From positions 141,147-205,146 of the forward strand of contig CAVPOU010000023.1 of NCBI GenBank assembly GCA_963707125.1: DNA of 64,000 bases. Reading direction: 5' to 3'. The notes below the pieces were generated by a model, which saw only the letters and a list, made by a program, of their open reading frames with translations, searched no databases and was not told the DNA's origin. Shown one piece after another: positions 9,227 through 20,122 of this stretch; the first letter of the stretch is position 1; the number at the start of each line of letters is the position of its first letter. The position numbers and the translations under genes are program-made. The DNA is from CAVPDE01 sp963707125. GTDB lineage: Bacteria; Desulfobacterota; DSM-4660; Desulfatiglandales; HGW-15.

Positions 9227-9655
9227 TCAGAATTTAGGTCTTTTGGGCGGACTCACGATCGCCTCTCCGTCCAGAACCAGCGTGCCCTCCTGATTGACGC
9301 ACGTGGTCTTTGCCCTGATTCTCTTTGCCTCGGCCATGATCTCGAGGATTTCGACCGAAGCGGTGATGGTGTCGCCCATGCGCACCGGAGCCAGAAAATT
9401 CAGCTCCTGCCGGATGTAAACGGTCCCCGGCCCAGGGAGCTTATTGCCGAGAACTCCGGAGATCAGGCCTGCTAGCAGCATCCCGTGGACAATGCGTGTT
9501 TTGAAAAACGTCTTCTTTGCATACTCTTCATTGATGTGGGCAGGGTTGAGATCGCCGGTCACACCGGCGTAGAGGTACACGTCGGTTTCAGTGATCGTTT
9601 TTGAGAATTCCGCCCTGTCCCCCACCCGAAGCTCTTCAATGGTTTTCCCGATCAT
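9227..9655 (-). CDS. MaoC-family (R)-specific enoyl-CoA hydratase
   Basis: 142 aa single hotdog domain. The hydratase-2 signature GDLNPAH supplies the catalytic Asp (D35) and His (H40), followed by IVHGML. It adds water to trans-2-enoyl-CoA to give (R)-3-hydroxyacyl-CoA, or the reverse. Length and motif match PhaJ-type enzymes. It lies between acetoacetyl-CoA synthetase and the CoA-transferase on the same strand, so it may link crotonyl-CoA with (R)-3-hydroxybutyryl-CoA in the same pathway. Confidence 0.88.
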   Translation of the reverse strand: MIGKTIEELRVGDRAEFSKTITETDVYLYAGVTGDLNPAHINEEYAKKTFFKTRIVHGMLLAGLISGVLGNKLPGPGTVYIRQELNFLAPVRMGDTITASVEILEIMAEAKRIRAKTTCVNQEGTLVLDGEAIVSPPKRPKF

Positions 9656-9808
9656 AAATCACCTGCTGCTTTCTGCGCCGCAAACATCGCGGGTTCACCT
9701 TTGCGCCGTGCGCCGTGCACCTCCCTTGCTTTTCTCCTTTTGCTTTGTCGCTTTGTGCCTTTGCCTCCTTTCTTTGTCCCTTTGTTCTTTGCCTTTGTCC
9801 CTTCTTCG

Positions 9809-11764
<1,956 letters not shown>

Positions 11765-11898
11765 AGCTCATCCCCTCCATCCTTTAAGATTTGAATTTCC
11801 GTAACATTTTAGCTTTTTAAAATGGTCACGAGCAAAGGTCCCCCTCCCCTAACCCCTGCCACCAGGGGAGGGGAAGTGGAAAAGGGAGCGCTGCTCGT

Positions 11899-12105
11899 AA
11901 CTGCTCAGGTGTTTAGGCTGAAGGCTGAAGTCTATAAAACATCTCGCAAGGCACGACTCAAGCCATTCAAGACCTCCTCGGTTTCTACGACCTTTGGTTC
12001 AATCAGAGATGAATCCTCGTTGGGCAAGAAGCCTAAACGCTTCACGCATGGTTTGTCCCTAAAAGCCCTCAGCCTTCAGTCTTCAGCCTATCTACCTGAG
12101 TAGTT
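11899..12105. repeat. MITE-like element with AACTRCTCAGGT ends (copy 1)
   Basis: A 207-bp element with long imperfect inverted ends (AACTGCTCAGGTGTTTAGG on the left; the right end read in reverse is AACTACTCAGGTAGATAGG). A 146-bp copy in opposite orientation lies at 19841-19986. The ends are conserved and the centres differ. No gene is seen in the surrounding 600-bp gap; a separate GC-rich palindrome lies at 11838-11880. Confidence 0.7.
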
Positions 12106-12320
12106 AAACCTGCTCTATAACATGGAGCAAATTCTATACCAACTATTGGCTCATGGTGCAAGAAAAGTCAGGAAAGGGAGAAATCTTGCCCGGGGACGCC
12201 TAATCATATATAGTCTCCCCGTTGGCCAAACCTGGTTATCCTCAGGCCATGACCCGACCTCTTGAATACCGATGGCCTCCCGTCCAAGGGCGGGATCCTT
12301 TTAAGGACTTATCCAAGGTT

Positions 12321-12373
12321 GTAGGAGGGACCTCCTGGTTCCGATATCTTCGCAACCGGGAGGTTGCTCCTAC
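12321..12373. repeat. GTAGGAGG...CCTCCTAC-type palindrome
   Basis: GTAGGAGGGACCTCCTGGTT pairs with AACCGGGAGGTTGCTCCTAC. It ends 17 bp before the flavodoxin-like gene and could fold in its leader. Confidence 0.5.
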
Positions 12374-12390
12374 ATAAGGATCAACATTTC

Positions 12391-12990
12391 ATGGCAAACA
12401 TTTTGGCGATCTACGGGAGCCCTCGCAGAAAAGGCAACACGGCCCTGTTGCTCAAGAGGGCCGTAGAAGGGGCAAGGGAAGCGGGCGCGGATGTGGAGGA
12501 GATCGTGCTCCGCGATCTCAAGATGTCTCCCTGTCTCGAGATCTACGGCTGCAAAGAAACCGGACGCTGCGCGATCAAGGATGATTTTCAGGGCGTATAC
12601 GATAAACTCCTGGCCTGTCAAGGCCTCATGCTCGCCTCGCCCATCTTCTTCTACACCGTGAGTGCCCATACCAAGATCCTTATGGACCGCTGTCAGTCCT
12701 TGTGGGTCAAGCGCTACTGGTTGGAAAAGACCCCTTTCGGGAAAAAGGAATTCAAGCGAAAGGGTCTGTTTATTTGCGCAGGAGCGACCAAAGGGAAAAG
12801 GCTTTTTGACGGAGTGCTGCTCACGGTTCGCTATTTCTTTGATGCGCTGGACATGGAGCTTTGGAATTCCATGCTCTACCGCGAACTGGATTTTGAGGGA
12901 GATGTCCTGAAGCACCCGGAAGACCTTGAAGCAGCTTACACCGCAGGGAAGGAATTCTCCCGTGCCCTCGGCGGTCACGATGCCACATGA
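12391..12990 (+). CDS. Flavodoxin-fold NAD(P)H-dependent FMN reductase family protein
   Basis: About 199 aa from the ATG at 12391, chosen because MANILAIYGSPRRKGNT aligns with the family start; AAGGA precedes it. The GSPRRKGNT loop binds the FMN phosphate, and ASPIFFYTVSAHTKILMDR is the family's second flavin segment. Two Cys around residues 50-60 (SPCLEIYGC) fit the Fe-S/flavoprotein-like subgroup seen in anaerobes. It probably moves electrons between NAD(P)H or ferredoxin and a quinone or nitro-type substrate; the substrate is unknown. A related protein lies at 42214-42942. Confidence 0.8.
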   Translation: MANILAIYGSPRRKGNTALLLKRAVEGAREAGADVEEIVLRDLKMSPCLEIYGCKETGRCAIKDDFQGVYDKLLACQGLMLASPIFFYTVSAHTKILMDRCQSLWVKRYWLEKTPFGKKEFKRKGLFICAGATKGKRLFDGVLLTVRYFFDALDMELWNSMLYRELDFEGDVLKHPEDLEAAYTAGKEFSRALGGHDAT

Positions 12991-13056
12991 TGCGCAAGGC
13001 TTTCAGGCATTCTTCTGGTATGTAGGGTTTTGCCGCAACCGAATCATCGTTAACTA

Positions 13057-13085
13057 TTGACATAGGAAAACGGTTTTCCTATACT
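13057..13085 (+). promoter_or_regulatory. Near-consensus sigma-70 promoter with 21-bp palindromic operator
   Basis: TTGACA (13057-13062), a 17-bp spacer and TATACT (13080-13085). A perfect palindrome ATAGGAAAAC-G-GTTTTCCTAT (13062-13082) fills the spacer, so a bound repressor would block polymerase. It lies 86 bp upstream of the second TRAP operon. The IclR regulator at 20123 is a candidate binder; this is a guess. Confidence 0.75.
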
Positions 13086-13170
13086 CAAGCTCCATTCCAA
13101 AAAAGGCAATTCCGTACAAGTTGATAGTCGCACACCGAATAACCCTAAACCATCAAAAGGAGAAGGCCAC

Positions 13171-14364
13171 ATGACCAAGAGAACTGACCAAACCGGAAAA
13201 GATGTAAAAAACACCAAAACTCAGACCGGAGTCTCCAGGCGGAAGTTCCTGGCCTCAGCAGCGCTTGCAACCGGCGGCGCGGCCGCGACGCTGGGCTTCC
13301 CAGCGATCTTGAAGGCGCAGGGGCCGATCTCGATGCGCTGGCAGAGCACCTGGCCAACCAAGGACATTTTCCACGAATACGCCCTCGACTTCGCCAAGAA
13401 GGTCAACGACATGACCGGCGGCGATCTCAAGATCGAGGTGCTGCCTGCGGGCGCCGTGGTGCCGGCCTTCAATCTGCTGGACGCGGTGTCCAAGGGAACG
13501 CTCGACGGCGGCCACGGCGTGCTGGTTTACCACTACGGCAAGCAGAAGCCCTGGCCTTGTGGGGCTCGAGCCCAGCTTTCGGCATGGATGCCAACATGCT
13601 GCTCGCCTGGCACAAGTACGGCGGCGGCAAGGAGCTGCTCGCAAAGATCTATGCGTCCATCGGCGCCAACGTGGTATCCTTCCTCTACGGCCCGATGGCG
13701 ACCCAGCCCCTGGGCTGGTTCAAGAAGCCTATCACCAAGGTGGATGACTTCAAGGGCCTGAAATTCCGCACCGTGGGCATTTCGATCGACCTGTTCACCG
13801 GCCTTGGGCGCGGCGGTGAACGCGCTGCCCGGCGGCGAAATCGTGCCGGCCCTGGACCGCGGGCCTGCTGGACGGGGCGGAGTTCAACAACGCCTCCTCC
13901 GACCGCCTGCTCGGCTTCTCCGACGTGTCGAAGGTGTGCATGCTCCAGAGCTACCACCAGAACGCGGAGCAGTTCGAGATCCTGTTCAACAAGGACAAAT
14001 TCAATGCGCTTCCGGCCAAAATGAAGGCCATCATCGATAACGCCGTGGAAGCGGCCTCTGCAGACATGTGGTGGAAGTCGATCGACCGCTACTCCAAGGA
14101 CTACATCGAGCTGCAGACCAAGGACAAGGTCAAGATGTACAAGACGCCCGACGCGATCCTGCAGAAGCAGCTCGAGATCTTCGACGAGGTCATGGAGAAG
14201 TATTCGGCCAAGAACCCCCTGTTCAAGGAGATCTCGAATCGCAGAAGGCATTTGCCAAGCGTGCGGTGAGCTGGGACATGGATACCAACGTGAGCCGGCG
14301 CATGGCCTATAACCATTACTTCGGCCCCAAGAAGGCTCCGGCGGCACCGGCTAAGAAAGGCTAA
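13171..14364 (+). pseudogene. TRAP solute-binding protein (DctP family), four frameshifts
   Basis: The pieces together give a full receptor of about 390 aa. A Tat signal (SRRKFLASAALATGG) is followed by a mature domain with FKGLKFRTVGIS and the C-terminal tail SRRMAYNHYFGPK. Frame changes occur near 13550, 13806, 13862 and 14237. No in-frame stop appears when the frame is followed by homology. The codons are more GC-rich than the neighbours, and the Tat-type, Ala/Gly-rich leader differs from the Sec leader of the receptor at 135-1304, suggesting acquisition from another lineage. AAGGAG precedes the ATG. It is either a decaying gene or intact with indel errors. Confidence 0.8.
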
Positions 14365-14481
14365 CGATTTCACTGCATCACCCGTCAGCCATGAACTCAG
14401 GGTGCTTTCGACGTCACTGAGCAGGTCAGCCATCCGGGCGCCGGCCGCGTCCGGGTGGCTGATTTTCAAAGAGGATCGAGT

Positions 14482-15110
14482 ATGCAGAAATTGCTGCTCA
14501 CTATCGACAAGATCAGCACCTTTGTCGGGAAGACCTTTTCCTGGCTCATCGTGTCGCTCACCTTCCTCATCACCTACGAGGTGTTCTCCCGCTATGCGCT
14601 GGATGCGCCGCATGCCTGGGCCTTCGACATCATGCTCCAGATGTACGGGACCCTGTTCATGATGGCGGGCGCCTATACCCTCTCGAAGAACGGCATGGTC
14701 CGCGGCGACGTCCTTTACGGTTTCTTACCGCAGCGAGGTGCAGGCCGTCATTCGACCTGACGCTTTACATCATCTTCTTCCTTCCCGGGGTGACCGCGCT
14801 CTGCTGGGCCGGTTACAAATATGCCGGAGAGTCCTGGGCCATCTGGGAGCATTCGAGCATCACCGCCGAGGGCCCGCCGATCTACCACTTCAAGACCATC
14901 ATTCCCATCGCCGGGGTTTTCATACTCATGCAGGGCATCGTCGAAATCATCCGCTGCGTCCGCTGCCTAAAGGACGGCCGGTGGCCCTCTCGCGTTGAGG
15001 ACGTGGAGGAGGTGGATGTCGACAAGCTGAAGGAAATGGTGCACGTCAAGGACGAGGATATCGCCAAGCTCGATGAGTTCGTGATGGCCAAGAAAGGGGG
15101 TGACCGATGA
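14482..15110 (+). pseudogene. TRAP small permease (DctQ), two frameshifts
   Basis: Starts MQKLLLTIDKISTFVGKTFS after GAGGAT. Four membrane helices are recognisable across the frames, including EVFSRYALDAPHAWAFD, the family-typical motif after helix 2. Frame changes occur near 14727 and 14752. The C-terminal tail is long, acidic and cytoplasmic. The stop TGA overlaps the ATG of the large permease by four bases, a normal coupling arrangement that has survived. Confidence 0.75.
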
Positions 15111-17088
15111 GAAAAGAAGCCTGGTTCGGATTCTCCATTATGGCCATCGTGGTGATCCTGGTATTCTGGATATTGCCCGCGCCCTCCCAGATGACCAACG
15201 GCCACCTGGGCCTGCTCATGCTGGCCATGATCGTCATGGCGATCATGCTCGGCTTTCCCACGGCCTTCACGCTGATGGGCATGGGCACGATGTTCGCCTT
15301 TTTTTCCTATTACAGCGAGAATCCGTCGACAGCGCTGACTCATACTCTCGACCTGATGGTGCTGCGCGCCTATGCGGTCATGAACAACGACGTGCTGATC
15401 TCGGTCCCCCTGTTCGTCTTCATGGGGTATCTCGTTGAACGCTCCAACCTGATCGCCATGCTGTTCAAGAGCCTCCACCTGGCCACCTCGCGCATCCCCG
15501 GATCCCTGGCCGTTGCAACCATTGTCACCTGCGCGATCTTCGCCACCGCCTCCGGGATCATCGGCGCGGTGGTGACGCTGATGGGCCTGCTCGCGTTTCC
15601 GTCCATGCTCAAGGCCGGGTACAGCATCAGGCTCTCGGCGGGGGTCTGTGACTGCAGGCGGCACCCTCGGCATCTTGATCCCGCCCTCGGTTCTGCTCAT
15701 CCTCTACGGCGCCACCGCCGGCGTGTCGGTGGTCCAGCTTTACGCCGGCGCTTTCTTCCCCGGCATTATGCTGGCCGGGCTTTACGTCGTCTACGTCATC
15801 ATCTCCGCGAAAATCAGTCCCAGCTCGCGCCGCCCCTCTCCGAGGAGGACGCAGTGCGTCGATCTGCCCAAATTCGCGGAAGTGATCTCTAAGACTTCGG
15901 GCAACAATGTCGTGGTCGGGCTGATCGTGCGATCAAGGGCAAGCGCAACGCCGATGTGCCGATGCAGACATTGCTCACCAACCTGATCATTGCGATCCTG
16001 CCGCTGGCGGCGGCTGCGCTTCCTTGGTCCCGCTCTATTCGTCGACCGCTCCCGAAGAGGTGGTGCGCCGAGGGCGTGCAGGCGATGGGCATTGCGGCGA
16101 CAGCGACGGGGGAAACAGAGGCTGACGGTGGCGAGGGCGGTCTGCAGGAACCGGAAGGAGCCGGCGGGCGCAGGAACCGCCGGCCGAAGCCGAGCAGGCG
16201 GCGCAGTCGCCCCGGCCGACGGCCGAAGCGCGAAGGCCGCCGCCGGGCAAACGGCGGAAGCGGCGCGACCGCAGATGCGCGGCTGAGCGAACTTCCGTTC
16301 CCCTCTGGTTACTGGATTACGTCGGCATTTTCGCGGGGGACTGGTGGTTGTTCTACGCGATTCTCACCTTTGACCGGCTCGAGATCTTCAAGATGCTGCT
16401 GGGGTCCTTCTTCCCGCTGGCAATCATCATCCTGGGGGTGCTCGGCATATTGTCGTCGGGCTGGCAACTCCTACTGAGGCGGCGGCCATGGGCGCATTCG
16501 GAGGTTTCATTCTGGCTGCGGTCTATAAACAGCTCAACTTCCGGGTGTGTCAAGGAATCGGTCTTCCTCAGTGCAAAAACCAGGGCCATGGTGTGCTGGC
16601 TCTTCGTGGGATCAGGCATTTTCGCAGCGGCCTTCGCATTGCTCGGCGGCCAAGAGATCGTCAACAATTGGGTGAAATCGCTCGATATGACTCCGCTGCA
16701 GTTCATGATCCTGGCGCAAGTCATCATCTTCCTCCTGGGCTGGCCGTTGGAATGGACAGAGATCATTATCATCTTCATGCCGATCTTCCTGCCCCTCCTC
16801 TCCCACTTCGACATCAACCCGCTTTTCTTCGGCTTACTGGTGGCGCTCAACCTGCAGACGGCCTTTCTCTCACCGCCTGTGGCTATGGCCGCGTTCTACC
16901 TGAAAGGCGTGTCGCCCCCGCACGTGACGCTGAACCAGATCTTCCTTGGGATGATGCCCTACATGGTGATCCAGATATTCGCCATATTTTTGCTGTATAT
17001 GTTCCCGCAGATCGGCTTGTGGCTGCCGTCTCTGGCGTACCAATTGATGAGCGGTTCGCGCCGGGATTTCGGAGCGGGGGCGTCATGA
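15107..17088 (+). pseudogene. TRAP large permease (DctM), at least seven frameshifts
   Basis: A multi-helix transporter subunit is readable only by changing frame near 15645, 15815, 15858, 15930, 16022, 16455 and 16545. Recognisable parts include TASGIIGAVVTLMGLLAFP, TAGGTLGILIPPS, the diagnostic ATPTEAAAMGAFGG and the end PLEWTEIIIIFMPIFLP. Around 16040-16290 an Ala/Glu/Arg-rich, very GC-rich stretch fits the long cytoplasmic loop that some large permeases carry. Sense codons are preserved between indels, so the decay is recent or the indels are assembly errors. Confidence 0.75.
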
Positions 17089-17145
17089 ATCTGACGGTTC
17101 GGTGTAAATGGAGATAGTCATACAACCTACGTCAGGAGGAAAAAG

Positions 17146-17331
17146 GTGCGACATTTTTTACTTATGAGCGGCACTATCGCTGGTAATTTCATTCTGTGGG
17201 CGTTGATCACCATACTGCCCGTGCATGCAATGATCATGTTTTGTCTTGCGATTGCCGTGGGTTGTCTCATGATTTCCGTCATGGTGCACTTCGGGAAAGC
17301 AGCGGATAATGAGCCGACCGCTAAGGGTTGA
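17146..17331 (+). CDS. Small two-helix membrane protein
   Basis: 61 aa with a GTG start, set by AGGAGG six bases upstream. Two hydrophobic segments (about 5-26 and 29-47) are separated by a very short turn, and a charged tail follows. Not recognised. It follows the TRAP large permease by 57 bp and may be an accessory subunit of that operon. Confidence 0.5.
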   Translation: MRHFLLMSGTIAGNFILWALITILPVHAMIMFCLAIAVGCLMISVMVHFGKAADNEPTAKG

Positions 17332-17519
17332 TCTAAGCGAACCGACGCCGGTCAGCGCAGGATATCCCGATTTCCTGAATGACGTATACAGGGAGGTTGA
17401 GGATGTGGGAAAAGCTGGGTGGGCTCGCTACCATAGGTGTTGCAGTTACGGTGTTGTGTCTTATCAGTGTTTTCGAGCCGCCGACATACGTCCAAATTAT
17501 CTGTGCGATTGGACGGCAC

Positions 17520-17541
17520 TCCGGAAACCCTCGTTTCCGGA
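17520..17541. terminator. Hairpin, possible terminator between convergent genes
   Basis: A 9-bp stem TCCGGAAAC / GTTTCCGGA with a 4-nt loop, just past the stop of the receiver gene at 17548. On the plus strand a moderately T-rich stretch follows. It could end transcription from either side. Confidence 0.4.
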
Positions 17542-17547
17542 TTCGTT

Positions 17548-18033
17548 TCATTTCACCTTCTCCTGCAACTCCTTTTTTTGCTTTTCCCACCTCGGCCCGA
17601 ACTTGGCGCTGTAATAAGCCTCGGCCCAGCCCATAAACGGCATCCAGGTGCTCTTTCCCTTCTTCTTTGCGTCCAGAATATTCGTCAGAATGGTCTCCAT
17701 CTCAGCAATTTTGTCCTTCGGCACATAGTAGGCAGCCCCGCCCTTAAAGGACTTCATGGTGTCCTCAGGGCTGAGGGCATGGGCCGTGAGCATCACGGCG
17801 GTGACCTTCTTTGCAACGGCTATTTCCAGGAGTTCGTATCCATTGACTCCCATGATGTCCAGGACAGCCATATCAAAGGACTGCGTTTCCAGTTGCCGCT
17901 TGGCCTCCTCAAAGCTCCTGGCCTTCACCACCTTGCACATGGAGAGCAAGTCTTCCAGCGTGTCCAGGACGTCCGGTTCATCGTCCACGATAAGTATCTT
18001 CTTGCCTTTCAACATATCCTCTTTTCCGCCCAT
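17548..18033 (-). CDS. Stand-alone response-regulator receiver protein (paralogue)
   Basis: 161 aa receiver with D18/D19, phosphoacceptor D59 (VLDIM), and the conserved Thr and Lys in MLTAHAL and VPKDK. It is very similar along its length to the protein at 4353-4838 (both contain GGAAYY and an aromatic tail), so the two arose by duplication. There is no output domain. GGGAGG precedes the ATG. Each copy sits beside a TRAP/hydroxyacid gene set, which suggests linked copying or a shared signalling job. Confidence 0.85.
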   Translation of the reverse strand: MGGKEDMLKGKKILIVDDEPDVLDTLEDLLSMCKVVKARSFEEAKRQLETQSFDMAVLDIMGVNGYELLEIAVAKKVTAVMLTAHALSPEDTMKSFKGGAAYYVPKDKIAEMETILTNILDAKKKGKSTWMPFMGWAEAYYSAKFGPRWEKQKKELQEKVK

Positions 18034-18133
18034 AACACCTCCCTCCGTTTAATTGCACACAGGTTGCTGATGAATTTCAGGTTTCTTTCCACTCCCCGGC
18101 CATTACTTATTCAACCCTTAAAAGACAGCCAGG

Positions 18134-18319
18134 TTAGCGCTTTCGTAGAAAGTCTGCTCAAGCATTCCGTTCGTGGTTCGATACCCCTTCGACCTGCTCA
18201 GGGCGGTGAGCCAAGTCGAACCGCTCACCATGAACGGAAAATCAAATACGTAAAGTTCTTATGATCCGTTCACCCTGAGGTATCGAAGGTTGAACGGTGC
18301 CTTTTGCAAAGGCTTCAAT
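18134..18319. repeat. Inverted-repeat element related to 1432-1583
   Basis: Contains TTCGTAGAAAGTC, then GTTCGTGGTTCGATAC and its inverse GAGGTATCGAAGG. A short CCTTCGACCTGCTCAGGG segment is also present; that motif recurs near 35150. Confidence 0.5.
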
Positions 18320-18471
18320 ATTGATGCGTTGGTAAAAAGTCCTGCGGTGCGGATCTGTCATTTCGACCGCAGGGAGAAATCTTTCCTTTTCAGCGTGTTA
18401 GTAATTCAAGATTTCTCGCTTCGCTCGAAATGACATGAAAATGGGACTTTTTACTAGACCATCAATATTGA
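18315..18471. repeat. Inverted-repeat element with TTGATGC...GTAAAAAGTCC ends
   Basis: The left end CAATATTGATGCGTTGGTAA continues into AAAGTCC. The right end is GGGACTTTTTACTAGACC then ATCAATATTG. The inner arms around ATTTCGAGCGAAGCGAGAAA form a second stem. It abuts the previous element. The same ends bound 19682-19824. Confidence 0.65.
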
Positions 18472-18497
18472 CTGCTCAATGTTCAATGTCCAATGCT

Positions 18498-19458
18498 TCA
18501 GGCCACGCGGTCGCCGGGTTCGCGGCCTGCGAAGAATGCGTCCAGGTTGTCCAGGGCCCGGAATCCCATGGCGTCGCGGGTCTCTTTGGTGGCGCTGCCG
18601 ATGTGGGGCATCAGGAAGGTGTTCGGCAGTTCCCGGTACCGAGGGTCAATGTTGGGCTCGTTGTTGAACACATCAAGACCGGCGGCAGCCACCTTGCCGG
18701 ATTTCAACGCCGTAATCAGCGCGTCGTCGTCGACGACCGCGCCGCGGCTGGCGTTGACGACGATGGCGCCGTCCGGGAGCAGTGCAATCCGCTCGGCATT
18801 GAGCATGCGCTGGGTCTGCGGCGTTGATACGCAATGGAACGCCAGAAAATCGCAATAGCGGCATGAGATCTTCGGGTGTGGGATGGAAGATCGCGCCTTC
18901 TTCCTGCTCCGGCGCAAGCCGGTGGAGATCGTGATAGTGGATCGTCATGTCAAACCCCCGGGCCCGCCGCGCCGTGACCCGGCCGACACGCCCTAGACCC
19001 ACGATGCCGAGCCGCTTGCCGGTCACCTGGGTCCCCACCATGAAGCTGGGGCTCCAGTCCCGCCAGGTTCGGGTCCGCACCAGACGCTCCCCTTCGGAGG
19101 CACGCCGGGCTGCGCCCAGCATGAGCATGATGGCCACCTCGGCCGTGGCATCGGAGAGGACGTCCGGGGTGTTGGTCACCACCAGCCCACGGCGTTTTGC
19201 CGCCTCGATGTCCACATGGTCGAATCCCACCGAGTAGTTGGCGATGATGCGGACGCTCCAGGGGAGTCGCTCGATGACCTGGGCCGAGAAGCGCTCCGTG
19301 TGACATGGAAGGATCGCATCAGCACCGGCGGCGCTCTCGATCAGCTCATCACTGGAGAAAAGGTGGTCATCGGGGTTAAGCCGGGGTTGGTAATCGCGGC
19401 GGAGGCGTTCCTCCACAGCGGCCGGCAATTTTCGTGTGACCAAAACGACGGGTTTCAT
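18498..19458 (-). pseudogene. D-2-hydroxyacid dehydrogenase (glyoxylate/hydroxypyruvate reductase type), one frameshift
   Basis: About 320 aa across two frames, joined near 18851. The NAD motif GLGRVG, the catalytic Arg in NASRGAVVDD, the Glu in NNEPNID and the His in MPHIGSAT are all present. It would reduce glyoxylate or hydroxypyruvate, or oxidise a D-2-hydroxyacid. That fits the glyoxylate carboligase and glycolate oxidase genes nearby. Like the TRAP operon it is GC-rich and carries an indel, so it may share that operon's origin or the same assembly problem. AGGAGAT precedes the ATG. Confidence 0.8.
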
Positions 19459-19681
19459 CTCAGATCTCCTGTCTTTTTGTGCAATACTGTCAAGAGCAGT
19501 GTCCCCTCTCCCCTTTCACCCCCACCCTTTTCCCTCCCCCCTCAAGGGGGAGGGTTGTCTTTGTCTTCTTGAGGGGTTGACATCGGTTTTTCATAAAAAT
19601 TTTTGCAGTACCTTTTGTTGTGACGCGAAGTATACGAAATACCCTCTGGCCGGTCAAGAACGAAGACACCGGATCATTTCA

Positions 19682-19824
19682 CATTGATGCATTCGTAAAA
19701 GTCCCCATGGTCGTCACTCCCGCGAAGGCGGGAGTCCAGAACTTCTTGAATTTCCTGGATTCCCGTTTTCACGGGAATGACAGAAAGGGACGTTTTCGGA
19801 CTTTTTACATGGTCGTCAACATTG
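19682..19824. repeat. GTAAAAAGTCC element with a nested GCGAAGGCGGGA palindrome
   Basis: The outer ends ATTGATGCATTCGTAAAAGT and GGACTTTTTACATGGTCGTC bound the element. Inside lies a CCCGCGAAGGCGGGAGTCCA stem of the family also seen at 38901 and 53417, showing one repeat family inside another. Confidence 0.65.
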
Positions 19825-19840
19825 CGCATTGAAGATTGGT

Positions 19841-19986
19841 AACTACTCAGGTAGATAGACTGAAGGAAAAGACATGCGCGACCACACAAAGCCAAGATCG
19901 TTTGGATACGTTGGCAGGTGATTGTGTCACGGATGATCATTATTGCCCTTCAGTCTTCAGCCTTCAGCCTAAACACCTGAGCAGTT
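19841..19986. repeat. MITE-like element with AACTRCTCAGGT ends (copy 2)
   Basis: The inverted partner of 11899-12105. Its right arm is identical over about 32 bp to the left arm of copy 1 read on the other strand. The centre is shorter and different. It lies 17 bp after the element at 19682; no gene is seen in the 660-bp gap before the IclR gene. Confidence 0.7.
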
Positions 19987-20050
19987 AGAGTCAATGAACA
20001 ATGACCAATGTTAAACGATAAATGGCTGGGCGAAAGCCCAGCAATAGGTC

Positions 20051-20119
20051 TTGACATAGCATCACGGCCAGGATATTCACTGTATCGTATTCTAAGATAG
20101 TGTTCCACAATACGAAACA
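20051..20119 (+). promoter_or_regulatory. Candidate promoter and operator of the IclR gene
   Basis: TTGACA at 20051-20056 has only a weak -10 downstream. An imperfect palindrome TGTTCCACAATACGAAACA (20101-20119) lies immediately before the ATG at 20123, where an autorepressor could act. A larger TCGTATT...AATACGA pair overlaps it. Confidence 0.4.
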
Positions 20120-20122
20120 GCG

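Noticed and set aside
17403..17636. Small membrane protein starting MWEKLGGLATIGVAVTVL
   Set aside because: It has a plausible ribosome site and one hydrophobic helix, but it runs through the hairpin at 17520 and into the 3' end of the opposite receiver gene, with no convincing end.
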